Below are positions 9,245-17,614 of a stretch of 64,000 bases of DNA, one piece after another. Numbering within the stretch: the first letter of the stretch is position 1; each line of letters begins with the position of its first letter. The notes under the pieces are model-generated. The model had not been told where the DNA came from, made no database searches, and saw only the letters and a list, made by a program, of their open reading frames with translations. This DNA comes from Actinacidiphila bryophytorum (lineage in GTDB: Bacteria > Actinomycetota > Actinomycetes > Streptomycetales > Streptomycetaceae). A program made the position numbers and the translations under genes. Location of the stretch: positions 372,001 to 436,000 of the forward strand of contig NZ_JAFFIX010000003.1 in assembly GCF_016916835.1 (NCBI RefSeq), read 5' to 3'.

Positions 9245-10351
9245 ATGCCTGCACCCGGAGAACTCACCTTTGCCGTGCCGCGCGGGGCCAAGAAGCCCCC
9301 GCGGCATCTTGCGGACCTCTCGCCCGCCGAGCGACGTGAGGCGGTGGCCGCGCTCGGGGAGAAGCCCTTCCGGGCCAAGCAGCTGTCGCAGCACTACTTC
9401 GCGCGGTATGCCGACGACCCGGCCGCGTGGACGGACATCCCGGCGGCGGCCCGCGGAAAGCTGGCAGAGGACCTGCTGCCCGAGCTGATGACCGTGGTGC
9501 GGCACGCCACGTGCGACGACGGAGACACCCGCAAGACGCTGTGGAAGCTCTTCGACGGGACGCTCGTCGAGTCGGTGCTGATGCGGTATCCCGACCGGGT
9601 CACCATGTGCATCTCGTCACAGGCCGGCTGCGGCATGAACTGCCCCTTCTGCGCGACGGGGCAGGCGGGCCTGGACCGGAACCTGTCGACCGCCGAGATC
9701 GTGCACCAGATCGTGGCCGGCATGAAGTCGCTGCGCGACGGCGAGGTCCCGGGCGGGGCGGCCCGGCTGTCGAACATCGTCTTCATGGGCATGGGCGAGC
9801 CGCTGGCCAACTACAAGCGGGTCGTCGGCGCCATCCGCCGGCTCACCGACCCCGAGCCCGACGGCCTGGGCCTGTCGCAGCGCGGCATCACCGTCTCCAC
9901 GGTGGGCCTGGTGCCGGCGATGTACCGCTTCGCCGACGAGGGCTTCAAGTGCCGCCTGGCGGTGTCGCTGCACGCCCCGGACGACGAGCTGCGCGACACC
10001 CTGGTGCCGGTCAACACCCGCTGGAAGGTCCGCGAGGTGCTGGACGCCGCCTGGCACTACGCCGAGGTCTCCGGGCGCCGGATCTCCGTGGAGTACGCGC
10101 TGATCCGCGACGTGAACGACCAGGCGTGGCGGGCCGACCGGCTGGGCAGGCTGCTGAAGAACCACCGCGTGCACGTCAACCTGATCCCGCTCAACCCGAC
10201 GCCGGGCTCGAAGTGGACGGCGTCCAGGCCGCAGGACGAGCGGGCCTTCGTGGCCGCGCTCGAGGCGCACGGTGTGCCGGTGACGGTACGGGACACCCGC
10301 GGCCAGGAGATCGACGGCGCCTGCGGGCAGCTCGCGGCAGCCGAGCGCTGA
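9245..10351 (+). CDS. rlmN: 23S rRNA (adenine2503-C2)-methyltransferase RlmN
   Basis: 368 residues. Radical-SAM cluster motif CGMNCPFC with Cys129, Cys133 and Cys136 binding the 4Fe-4S cluster, preceded by [18 protein letters not shown] and the C-terminal [16 protein letters not shown], which holds the cysteine that forms the methyl-enzyme intermediate, are RlmN features. It methylates A2503 of 23S rRNA (and A37 of some tRNAs in E. coli). It lies 30 bp after cdsA; a promoter-proximal GC-rich segment and the TPP riboswitch follow. Confidence 0.96.
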   Translation: MPAPGELTFAVPRGAKKPPRHLADLSPAERREAVAALGEKPFRAKQLSQHYFARYADDPAAWTDIPAAARGKLAEDLLPELMTVVRHATCDDGDTRKTLWKLFDGTLVESVLMRYPDRVTMCISSQAGCGMNCPFCATGQAGLDRNLSTAEIVHQIVAGMKSLRDGEVPGGAARLSNIVFMGMGEPLANYKRVVGAIRRLTDPEPDGLGLSQRGITVSTVGLVPAMYRFADEGFKCRLAVSLHAPDDELRDTLVPVNTRWKVREVLDAAWHYAEVSGRRISVEYALIRDVNDQAWRADRLGRLLKNHRVHVNLIPLNPTPGSKWTASRPQDERAFVAALEAHGVPVTVRDTRGQEIDGACGQLAAAER

Positions 10352-10423
10352 CCTGCTGCTATCGTACGGTCGGCGACCGGCGGCAGACATACCGTCGTAC
10401 GGTCGTACAACAGAACATTTCCG

Positions 10424-10530
10424 ACAGGGGAGCGCCTGAGACGGCGCTGAGAGTGCGGCGAGGGATCTGACCGAGGATCCCAGGCCGCAGACCCTCCCAC
10501 CTGATCCGGGTCATGCCGGCGTAGGGAGTC
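10424..10530 (+). promoter_or_regulatory. TPP riboswitch (THI element)
   Basis: The segment contains the THI-box signatures in order: GGGGAGCGCCTGAG, GCTGAGAGTGC (T-loop, 10446-10456), ACCCTCCCACCTGATCCGGG and TCATGCCGGCGTAGGGAG. The conserved CTGATC, ATGCC and GTAGGGA blocks form the pyrophosphate and pyrimidine sensor helices. It ends 8 nt before the thiB start codon, so with TPP bound it probably blocks translation initiation. A palindromic CGTACGGT-rich segment (10363-10405) lies just upstream and may include the promoter. Confidence 0.93.
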
Positions 10531-10537
10531 ACAGACG

Positions 10538-11644
10538 ATGAGAACCACAGCTCGGCGTGCCATGGGCGCGCTGGCCCTCGCCACCGCCGCCGCCATCGTG
10601 CTGGCCGCGTGCGGCAGCGACAGCAAGGACAAGGGCGGCGACAAGGCCGCGGGGGACTCCGGCTCGAAGACCGTCACCCTGGTCAGCCACGACTCCTTCG
10701 CCGCCTCGAAGTCCGTGCTCGCGGAATTCACCAAGGAGACCGGCTACACGGTCAAGGTGCTGCGCGGCGGCGACGCGGGCGCGGCTGTCAACCAGGCCAT
10801 CCTGACCAAGGACCACCCGCGCGGCGACGTCTTCTTCGGCGTCGACAACACCCTGCTGTCCCGGGCGCTCGACAACGGCCTGTTCACGCCGTACACGGCC
10901 AAGGACCTCGGCCAGGTGCCCGCCGGGCTGCAGCTCGACGCGGGCAAGCACCGCGTCACCCCGATCGACTCGGGTGCGGTGTGCGTGAACTACGACCGCG
11001 GCTACTTCACCGCCCACCACCTGGCGCCGCCGCAGAGCTTCGCCGACCTGGTCAAGCCCGCCTACAAGAACCTGCTGGTCACCGAGAACGTCTCGACGTC
11101 CTCGCCGGGCCTGGCCTTCCTGCTGGGCACCGCGGCCACCTACGGCGACGGCGGATGGCAGGGCTACTGGAAGCAGCTCAAGAGCAACGGCGTCGAGGTC
11201 GTCGACAGCTGGGAGCAGGCCTACAACGACCGCTTCTCCGGCTCCTCGGCAGGCAAGCAGGCCAAGGGCGACCGGCCGCTGGTCGTCTCCTACGCCTCAA
11301 GCCCGCCCGCCGAGGTCGTCGGCGTCACCCCCGAGCCCGCGCAGTCACCCGTGGGGGTGGCCACCGGCACCTGCTTCCAGCAGATCGAGTTCGCCGGTCT
11401 GCTGCACGGCGCCAAGAACACCGCGGGCGGCCAGGCGCTGATCGACTTCATGCTCGGCAAGGCCTTCCAGGAGGACATGCCGCTGCAGATGTACGTCGAC
11501 CCGGTCCGCAAGGACGCGGCCCTGCCGCCGGTCTTCACCAAGTACGGCGCGACGGTCGACCACCCCGCGACGATGCCGCCCGACAAGATCGCCGCCGACC
11601 GCGACGACTGGGTCGGCTCGTGGAATTCGATCGTCCTGAAGTGA
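10538..11644 (+). CDS. thiB: Thiamine ABC transporter substrate-binding lipoprotein
   Basis: 368 residues. The signal peptide ends in a lipobox L-A-A-C with Cys25 as the lipidated residue, so the protein is anchored outside the membrane. The body resembles ThiB/iron-type periplasmic binding proteins: KTVTLVSHDSFAASKSVLAEF near the start, FFGVDNTLLSRAL and a C-terminal DFMLGKAFQEDMPLQMYV segment. It captures thiamine, thiamine phosphate or TPP (exact ligand not decidable here) and delivers it to ThiPQ. The TPP riboswitch immediately upstream is strong support for the substrate class. It leads a three-gene operon with gaps of 7 bp and an overlap. Confidence 0.92.
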   Translation: MRTTARRAMGALALATAAAIVLAACGSDSKDKGGDKAAGDSGSKTVTLVSHDSFAASKSVLAEFTKETGYTVKVLRGGDAGAAVNQAILTKDHPRGDVFFGVDNTLLSRALDNGLFTPYTAKDLGQVPAGLQLDAGKHRVTPIDSGAVCVNYDRGYFTAHHLAPPQSFADLVKPAYKNLLVTENVSTSSPGLAFLLGTAATYGDGGWQGYWKQLKSNGVEVVDSWEQAYNDRFSGSSAGKQAKGDRPLVVSYASSPPAEVVGVTPEPAQSPVGVATGTCFQQIEFAGLLHGAKNTAGGQALIDFMLGKAFQEDMPLQMYVDPVRKDAALPPVFTKYGATVDHPATMPPDKIAADRDDWVGSWNSIVLK

Positions 11645-11651
11645 GCGCACG

Positions 11652-13370
11652 GTGAGCGCGCTGCGGACGGCGTACGGCCGCGGCGCCCGCACACCCCGCG
11701 GCACCGCACACCCCGCGGCTGCCGCGGTCCGGCGCAGGGCCGGGGTACGCGCCGCCCTGATGGCGCTCCCGCTGCTGTTCTTCGCGGCCTTCTTCGCCTA
11801 CCCGGTGGCGGCGATCGTCACCCGCGGCCTGCACGAGGGCGGCAACTGGCACCTGGGCAGGATCGCCGACGTGGCAGGCGACGCCGGGATCCGCCATGTG
11901 CTGTGGTTCACCTGCTGGCAGGCCGCCGCGTCCACCGCACTGACCCTGCTGGTCGCGCTGCCCGGCGCGTACGTCTTCGCCCGGCTGGACTTCCCCGGGC
12001 GGCGACTGCTGCGCGCGGTGGTGACGGTGCCCTTCGTGCTGCCGACCGTCGTCGCGGGCTCCGCCTTCCTGGCGCTGCTGGGCCGCGACGGCTTCACCGA
12101 CTCGCTGTTCGGGGTGCGGCTCGACACCGGTGTGTGGGCGATCCTGATCGCGCACGTCTTCTTCAACTACGCCGTGGTCGTCCGCACCGTCGGCGGGCTG
12201 TGGGCGCAGCTCGACCCGGCGCAGGAGGAGGCCGCCAGGATGCTCGGCGCCTCCCGCCTCGCCGCCTGGCGGCGGGTCACGCTGCCCGCCCTCGGCCCCT
12301 CGGTCGCCGCGGCGGCACTGATGGTCTTCCTGTTCACCTTCACCTCCTTCGGCGTGATCCAGGTACTCGGCGGCCCGATGTACTCCACCCTGGAGGTGGA
12401 GATCTACCGGCAGACCGCCGAGGTCTTCGACCTGCCTACCGCCGCCGTGCTGACGCTGCTGCAGTTCGCCGCGGTCGCCGTGATCCTCGCGCTGCACGGC
12501 TGGGCGGTACGCCGCAGCCAGTCCGCGCTGCGCCTGGTGGACCCGGCGCTGACCGCGCACCGCCCGCGCGGGGCGGCGGAACGGACGCTGCTGGGCGGGG
12601 TGCTCGCAGTGGTGGCCCTGCTCATCCTGCTGCCGCTCGGCGTACTGGTCGCCCGCTCCTTCGACACCCCCAGCGGCTACGGGCTGGCCTTCTACCGGGC
12701 ATTGGGCTCCACCGACGGCGGCACCTTCAGCGTCGCCCCCTGGCAGACGGTGGGCAACTCGCTGCGCTTCGCCGCCATCGCCACCGTCATCGCGCTGGCC
12801 GTCGGGGGCCTCGCCGCCGCGGCACTGGTGCGCAGGTCGTCAGGGCGGCTGGTCCGCGGTTTCGACGCGCTGCTGATGCTGCCGCTGGGCACCTCGGCCG
12901 TCACCGTCGGCTTCGGCTTCCTGATCGCTCTGGACAAGCCGCCGCTGGACCTGCGGGACTCCTGGCTGCTGGTGCCGCTCGCCCAGGCGCTGGTCGGCAC
13001 GCCCTTCGTGGTACGGGTGATGCTGCCGGTGCTGCGGGCCGTCGACGAGCGGCTGCGCGAGGCCGCCGCGGTGCTCGGGGCGTCCCCCTGGCGGGTCTGG
13101 CGCGAGGTGGAACTGCCGCTGGTCTCCCGGGCCGTGGCCATTGCCGCGGGCTTCGCCTTCGCCGTCTCGCTGGGCGAATTCGGCGCCACCGTCTTCATCG
13201 CCCGCCCCGACGACCCGACCCTGCCGGTCGCCGTCGCCCGGCTGCTGGGCCGGGCGGGCGCGCTCAACTACGGCCAGGCGATGGCCCTGAGCACCGTCCT
13301 GATGCTCGTCTGCGCCGCCTCGCTGCTGGTGCTCGAATCCCTGCGCACCACCGGATCGGGGGAGTTGTGA
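11652..13370 (+). CDS. thiP: Thiamine ABC transporter permease (two-domain)
   Basis: 572 residues from the GTG at 11652. About 12 hydrophobic segments form two BPD_transp_1 permease domains; each carries an EAA loop for contact with the ATPase (EEAARMLGASRLAAWRRVTLP in the first half, REAAAVLGASPWRVWREVELP in the second). This duplicated architecture is that of ThiP and iron(III) permeases. The TPP riboswitch and thiB point to thiamine. The stop overlaps the thiQ start (GTGA), so translation is coupled. Confidence 0.92.
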   Translation: MSALRTAYGRGARTPRGTAHPAAAAVRRRAGVRAALMALPLLFFAAFFAYPVAAIVTRGLHEGGNWHLGRIADVAGDAGIRHVLWFTCWQAAASTALTLLVALPGAYVFARLDFPGRRLLRAVVTVPFVLPTVVAGSAFLALLGRDGFTDSLFGVRLDTGVWAILIAHVFFNYAVVVRTVGGLWAQLDPAQEEAARMLGASRLAAWRRVTLPALGPSVAAAALMVFLFTFTSFGVIQVLGGPMYSTLEVEIYRQTAEVFDLPTAAVLTLLQFAAVAVILALHGWAVRRSQSALRLVDPALTAHRPRGAAERTLLGGVLAVVALLILLPLGVLVARSFDTPSGYGLAFYRALGSTDGGTFSVAPWQTVGNSLRFAAIATVIALAVGGLAAAALVRRSSGRLVRGFDALLMLPLGTSAVTVGFGFLIALDKPPLDLRDSWLLVPLAQALVGTPFVVRVMLPVLRAVDERLREAAAVLGASPWRVWREVELPLVSRAVAIAAGFAFAVSLGEFGATVFIARPDDPTLPVAVARLLGRAGALNYGQAMALSTVLMLVCAASLLVLESLRTTGSGEL

Positions 13371-14467
13371 CCGCACACAGCACCGCAAACAGCACCGCAC
13401 ACACCACGGCACCTGAGGAAGCGGGCGCCGCGAAGGCCGCGGACACCGCGCTGCTGCGGCTGGACGCGGCGACCGTACGCTTCGGGGCGCGGACCGTACT
13501 GGACGCCCTCGACCTGGACGTCGCCGAGCACGAGATCGTCTGCGTCCTGGGCCCCAGCGGCAGCGGCAAGTCCACGCTGCTGCGGGCCGTCGCGGGCCTG
13601 ACCCCGCTGGACGCGGGCCGGGTGCTGCTCGACGGCGCCGACCAGCGCGACGTGCCCGCGCACCGCCGCGGCGTCGGGCTGATGTTCCAGGACCACCAGC
13701 TCTTCCCGCAGCGCGACGTCGGCGGCAACGTCGGCTTCGGGCCGCGTATGCACAAGGCGCCGCGCGAGCAGCGGCAGCGCCGGGTGGCGGAACTGCTCGA
13801 CCTGGTCGGACTGCCGGACGCGCAGGCCCGGGCCGTCGCCACGCTGTCCGGCGGCGAGCAGCAGCGCGTCGCGCTGGCCCGAGCGCTGGCGCCCGAGCCG
13901 CGGCTGCTGATGCTCGACGAGCCGCTCGGCCAGCTCGACCGCTCGCTGCGCGAACGCCTGGTGGTGGAGCTGCGGCAGCTCTTCGGGCGGCTCGGCACCA
14001 CCGTGCTCGCCGTGACGCACGACCAGGGCGAGGCCTTCGCACTGGCCGACCGGGTGGTGCTGATGCGGGACGGCACGGTCGCCCAGAGCGGCACACCGTA
14101 CGAGGTGTGGCAGCACCCGGCGGACGAGTTCGTGGCCCGCTTCCTCGGCTTCGACACCATCGCCGACGCCGTCGTCACCGGCACCGCCGCCGCCACCGAG
14201 TGGGGGCCGCTGCCGGTGCCCGAGGGCACCGCGGAAGGGCCGTGCCGGCTGCTCGTGCGGCCCACCGGTGTCGTGCTGTCCGCCGGGGGCGCCCTGCGCT
14301 GCGAGGTCGTCGCCCGCACCTTCCGCGGCGGCCATGTCGGGGTGCGGCTGCGGCCCGAGCGCGGGCCGCTGCTCGAAGCGGAGTGCGCCCTGCGGGACGC
14401 CCCGCGCGAGGGCGAGACGGTCGGCGTCGGGTTCGACCCCGGCGACATCGTGGTCCTGCCGCGCTGA
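13367..14467 (+). CDS. thiQ: Thiamine ABC transporter ATP-binding protein
   Basis: 366 residues from the GTG at 13367 overlapping the thiP stop. The Thr/Ala-rich first 30 residues are probably disordered. Then come Walker A GPSGSGKST, Q-loop MFQDHQLFP, signature LSGGEQQRVALARAL, Walker B LLMLDEPLGQLD and switch His in AVTHDQGEA: a complete, active-looking ABC ATPase. A C-terminal TOBE-like regulatory domain (LLVRPTGVVLS to DPGDIVVLPR) makes it longer than E. coli ThiQ. It powers ThiBP and is presumably under the same riboswitch. Confidence 0.92.
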   Translation: MTAHSTANSTAHTTAPEEAGAAKAADTALLRLDAATVRFGARTVLDALDLDVAEHEIVCVLGPSGSGKSTLLRAVAGLTPLDAGRVLLDGADQRDVPAHRRGVGLMFQDHQLFPQRDVGGNVGFGPRMHKAPREQRQRRVAELLDLVGLPDAQARAVATLSGGEQQRVALARALAPEPRLLMLDEPLGQLDRSLRERLVVELRQLFGRLGTTVLAVTHDQGEAFALADRVVLMRDGTVAQSGTPYEVWQHPADEFVARFLGFDTIADAVVTGTAAATEWGPLPVPEGTAEGPCRLLVRPTGVVLSAGGALRCEVVARTFRGGHVGVRLRPERGPLLEAECALRDAPREGETVGVGFDPGDIVVLPR

Positions 14468-14551
14468 CCGATGAGTTTTCCGGCCCGGGACCGTCCTACT
14501 GCTGGAGGCGCGACGACGCCCTCCGGACGACGAGACCCGGGAGCGCACACC

Positions 14552-15031
14552 ATGCAGAAGATCAAGACCTTCCTCTGGTACGACGGCCAGGCCGAAGAGG
14601 CCGCGCAGTTCTACACCTCGCTCTTCGAGGACTCGCGGACCGTCAGCGTGCAGCGCTACGGCGAGGCAGGCCCCGGCACGCCCGGCAGCGTCATGCTCGT
14701 GGAGTTCGAGCTGGCGGGGCAGCGCTACCTCGCGCTCAACGGCGGCCCCGAGTTCACCTTCAACGAGGCCGTGTCGCTGTCCGTGGACTGCGCAGACCAG
14801 GAGGAGGTCGACCGCCTGTGGGCCGCGCTGTCGGGCAACGGCGGCGAGGAGGGACCCTGCGGCTGGCTCAAGGACCGCTACGGCCTGTCCTGGCAGATCG
14901 TGCCCCGGCGCCTTGAGGAGCTGATCGCCGACCCCGACCCGGCCAAGTCCCAGGCCGCGGTCAAGTCGATGCTGGGCATGAAGAAGATCGTGATCCAGGA
15001 GCTGGAGGACGCGGTCGCCGCGGCCGGCTGA
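14552..15031 (+). CDS. VOC-family (PhnB/glyoxalase-like) protein
   Basis: 159 residues from the ATG at 14552 after a GGGAGCGC purine stretch. MQKIKTFLWYDGQAEEAAQFYTSLF is the start typical of PhnB-type VOC proteins (often annotated 3-demethylubiquinone-9 3-methyltransferase-like); LAGQRYLALNGGPEF and GWLKDRYGLSWQIVP complete the beta-alpha-beta-beta-beta modules. These usually bind a divalent metal or small ligands; the substrate is unknown. The older methyltransferase label should not be taken literally. It stands alone between thiQ and the convergent LOG gene. Confidence 0.88.
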   Translation: MQKIKTFLWYDGQAEEAAQFYTSLFEDSRTVSVQRYGEAGPGTPGSVMLVEFELAGQRYLALNGGPEFTFNEAVSLSVDCADQEEVDRLWAALSGNGGEEGPCGWLKDRYGLSWQIVPRRLEELIADPDPAKSQAAVKSMLGMKKIVIQELEDAVAAAG

Positions 15032-15045
15032 CCTTCCCGCGGCCG

Positions 15046-15071
15046 CCGCCGGCTCCGGCCTTCCCCGGCGG
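15046..15071. terminator. Weak convergent hairpin
   Basis: 7-bp stem CCGCCGG (15046-15052) / CCGGCGG (15065-15071) with a 12-nt loop in the 51-bp gap between the convergent VOC and LOG genes. Weak in such GC-rich DNA. Confidence 0.35.
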
Positions 15072-15082
15072 ACGCCGCCCGC

Positions 15083-16195
15083 TCACTTCTCCGCGAGCCG
15101 CGCGAGCGCCTCCGGCACCTCGGTGACCGACTCGACCAGCGCGATGCGCCAGGCCATCGGGTGGTCGCGGGCCAGCGCGCTCAGCAGCGGCCAGGCCGGC
15201 AGCTGCTCGGTCCAGTGTGCCCGGTCGACCAGCACCATCGGGGTGGGCTCGCCGCGCGAGGAGTAGTAGTTCGGGGTGGCCGCGTCGAAGATCTCCTGGA
15301 CCGTGCCCGCCGCGCCCGGGAGGAAGACGACGCCGGCATCGCAGCGGGCCAGCAGGGCGTCCTCCCGGACCGCGTTGGCGAAGAACTTCGCCACGTGCGA
15401 GGCGAAGGCGTTCGGCGGCTCGTGGCCGTAGAACCAGGTCGGCACGCTTAGCGAGGTGCCGCCCTCGGGCCAGCGCTCGCGCACCTCGAAGGCGGTCAGC
15501 GCCCACTCGCCGACCGACGGGCGGAAGGACGGCGCCCCGCCGAGCACCGACAGCGCCTTGCCGAGCATCACGTCGTCGTGCGGTGCCGCGTAGGCGCCGA
15601 AGTTCGCCGCCTCCATCGCGCCGGGTCCGCCGCCGGTGGCCACCGTCAGGCCCTCGCGCGCCAGGGCTCGGCCGAGTCGTGCGGCTCCGGCGTAGGCGTC
15701 GGTGCCGCGCTTCATGGCGTGGCCGCCCATGACCCCCACCACCCGGGCGCCCGACAGGTGCTCGTCCAGGGCGTCGGCAACCGCGTCGTCGTGGATCGAG
15801 CGCAGCATCGACGCGAGTATGTCGCCGCTCGCCGAGGTCGAGGTGAACCACTCGTACGCCCGCGCGTCCGGGGTGTGCTCGTAGCCGCCCGCGAGGTCCG
15901 CGTACAGCTCGGCGGGGCTGTAGAGGGCGGCCCGGTAGGGGTCGAAGGGCAGGTGCGGGACCGGCGGGAAGACCAGGGCGCCGCCGGCCCTGACATGGGC
16001 GAGCGCCTGCGGCTCCATCGGACAGCCGAGGAAGACCGCCTGCGTGGTGTCGGCGACCAGCAGCGCGAACGTACGGTCCGTCAGGTCGACGGCCTGCAGG
16101 CGGTATCCGGCGAAGGAGCCGGTCAGGGCGACCCGGTCGAACTCCTCCAGGGTCTCGATCTCACGGACAGGCGGGGCGGAGGCGTCGGCAGGCAC
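15083..16195 (-). CDS. LOG-family (TIGR00730-like) Rossmann protein
   Basis: 370 residues from a GTG at 16195; no strong ribosome-binding site is visible, so the start is tentative. The C-terminal two-thirds show the LOG Rossmann fold: VVGVMGGHAMKRG, TVATGGGPGAMEAAN and PGAAGTVQEIFDA. The last corresponds to the PGGxGTxxE motif with Ala for the second Gly. LOG proteins are phosphoribohydrolases acting on cytokinin-like or purine nucleotides, but many bacterial members are uncharacterised. The N-terminal 130 residues form an extra domain seen in long actinobacterial members. No operon partner; the downstream-oriented ABC permease is 26 bp upstream and might be cotranscribed. Confidence 0.82.
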   Translation of the reverse strand: MPADASAPPVREIETLEEFDRVALTGSFAGYRLQAVDLTDRTFALLVADTTQAVFLGCPMEPQALAHVRAGGALVFPPVPHLPFDPYRAALYSPAELYADLAGGYEHTPDARAYEWFTSTSASGDILASMLRSIHDDAVADALDEHLSGARVVGVMGGHAMKRGTDAYAGAARLGRALAREGLTVATGGGPGAMEAANFGAYAAPHDDVMLGKALSVLGGAPSFRPSVGEWALTAFEVRERWPEGGTSLSVPTWFYGHEPPNAFASHVAKFFANAVREDALLARCDAGVVFLPGAAGTVQEIFDAATPNYYSSRGEPTPMVLVDRAHWTEQLPAWPLLSALARDHPMAWRIALVESVTEVPEALARLAEK

Positions 16196-16221
16196 GCCAG
16201 CACGATAGCCCGCCGGTCTGC

Positions 16222-17346
16222 TCACCGCGTGGCCGGTACGGTCGCGAGCCCGGCGATCACGGCCGTCAGGGGAATCGCCACCGCGAGCAGCACACCCGCG
16301 CGCAGCGCGACGGCCCCGCGCAGCAGACCCGGCGAGGCGCCGAGGTCGCGCAGCGCGGCGGTGGAGCGCGCCCTGGCGCTCCTGGCCTCCAGTACCGCGG
16401 TGCCCGCGATCGCCAGGACGCACACGCCGATCAGGCCCGCCGCGAAGGCGGTCAGCGGGCCGAGCCGCTGCCCGTCGCCGTTCTGCAGGTCGTAGGCGGC
16501 AACGGCCGCCGTGGCCGTCGCGCACAGCAGGCCGAGCGGGCGGCCGATCCTGCGCGCCTCCTGCTGCAGTGCCCGCCCGGCGAGCAGCCGCAGCGCCCCG
16601 GGGCGGTGCAGGGCGAGCAGCCGCCCGCACAGGTGCACGAGACCCGGCCCCGCGACGACCAGACCCGCCGACGCGACCAGCCAGCCGGCCGCCGTCGCGG
16701 GCGACACGGAGCCCAGGCCGCTGGGCAGCGGCAGCGCGTCGCCGCGCGGCGCGCTCACCTGCACGGCCAGCCCGACCGCGGTCAGCGCCACGCCCCACGG
16801 CAGGCCCACGGGTGCGGCGCCCGGCTTGCGTGCCGTCCGCGGCTGCCACAGCCCGGCCGCGGCGACCCCGGCCGCGGCCAGCGGCACCACCGACAGCAGC
16901 GTCGCGGCCCCCGCGACCGGCAGGTGGTGCCCGGCTCCCAGCACACCGGAAGCGGACCCCGAGTACGGCACGCCGCCCAGGTCGCCGCGCAGGTAGACGA
17001 AGAGCAGCAGCGCCAGCCCGCTGCCGACGGCGCAGGCCAGCGCGGCGCCCGCCGCGCCGATCAGCACCGTCGCGGTTTTGCCGAGCCCGACCGCGGCCAG
17101 ACCCGAGTCCGGCCACCCCAGCGGCTGGGCGCGGGCGACCGCCGCCGCCAGGTGCACGGTCACCGCGACCGGCAGCAGGCACCACACGAGCCGCACTCCG
17201 GCCCCGGTGCCGGGCTGCGCATGGCCCAGCGCCCATCCGAGCGCCGACAGCAGCAGCAGTCCCGCACCGCCCGCGGCCCCGACCACGGTCAGCCAGCGCC
17301 CCATGGCGCCGAGCCGCGCCCCGCGCACCACCCGCCAGCTCAGCAT
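16222..17346 (-). CDS. Multi-spanning membrane protein, probable ABC transporter permease
   Basis: 374 residues with about eight to ten hydrophobic segments rich in Ala, Leu and Val, starting MLSWRVVRGARLGAMGRW. The C-terminal part (ARSTAALRDLGASPGLLRGAVALRAGVL) resembles the end of FtsX/MacB-type permeases, where a loop of the form LRxLGAxxxxLR is common. It is on the same strand as, and downstream of, an ABC ATPase gene (17615-18415), which suggests a two-component exporter or lipoprotein-type transporter. The substrate is not predictable. The 268-bp gap between the two genes is odd for an operon. Confidence 0.7.
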   Translation of the reverse strand: MLSWRVVRGARLGAMGRWLTVVGAAGGAGLLLLSALGWALGHAQPGTGAGVRLVWCLLPVAVTVHLAAAVARAQPLGWPDSGLAAVGLGKTATVLIGAAGAALACAVGSGLALLLFVYLRGDLGGVPYSGSASGVLGAGHHLPVAGAATLLSVVPLAAAGVAAAGLWQPRTARKPGAAPVGLPWGVALTAVGLAVQVSAPRGDALPLPSGLGSVSPATAAGWLVASAGLVVAGPGLVHLCGRLLALHRPGALRLLAGRALQQEARRIGRPLGLLCATATAAVAAYDLQNGDGQRLGPLTAFAAGLIGVCVLAIAGTAVLEARSARARSTAALRDLGASPGLLRGAVALRAGVLLAVAIPLTAVIAGLATVPATR

Positions 17347-17412
17347 GCCGCCACCTGCCCGGTGCGGGAGACGACGTCAGGAGCCGTAAGGCGGCCGTGA
17401 CAGGGCGCGTGG

Positions 17413-17511
17413 GATGCCGTCGCCCGCCGCGCGCAGGCGACGCCGCCCGAAAGCGTACGGGGTTGCGGGCGCGGTAGGGCCGATGCCCTCGCCCGCCCGT
17501 CGCAGGCGACG
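17413..17511. repeat. Two imperfect 30-bp direct repeats, 69 bp apart
   Basis: Units at 17413-17442 and 17482-17511 share GATGCC, TCGCCCGCC and GCAGGCGACG, differing at about five positions. Each unit can fold, because TCGCC near its start pairs with GGCGA near its end. They occupy most of the gap between the ABC ATPase and permease genes. They could be transcript-processing or pausing hairpins, or remnants of a duplication. Confidence 0.55.
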
Positions 17512-17614
17512 AGGCCGGGAGGCGTACCGCATCCGGTGCGCCGTCCGGGCGTGCCGGGGTGGGCGTACGCGGTCGCGTGGTCCAGGTCCCGTCGGGACGC
17601 GGGTGCCGGGCGCG

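Noticed and set aside
16196..16207. A longer LOG-family protein extending upstream into the ABC permease gene
   Set aside because: The frame is open far upstream, but it would be antiparallel in sense to nothing and would overlap the permease coding frame on the same strand; the GTG at 16195 gives the usual size for the long LOG type.
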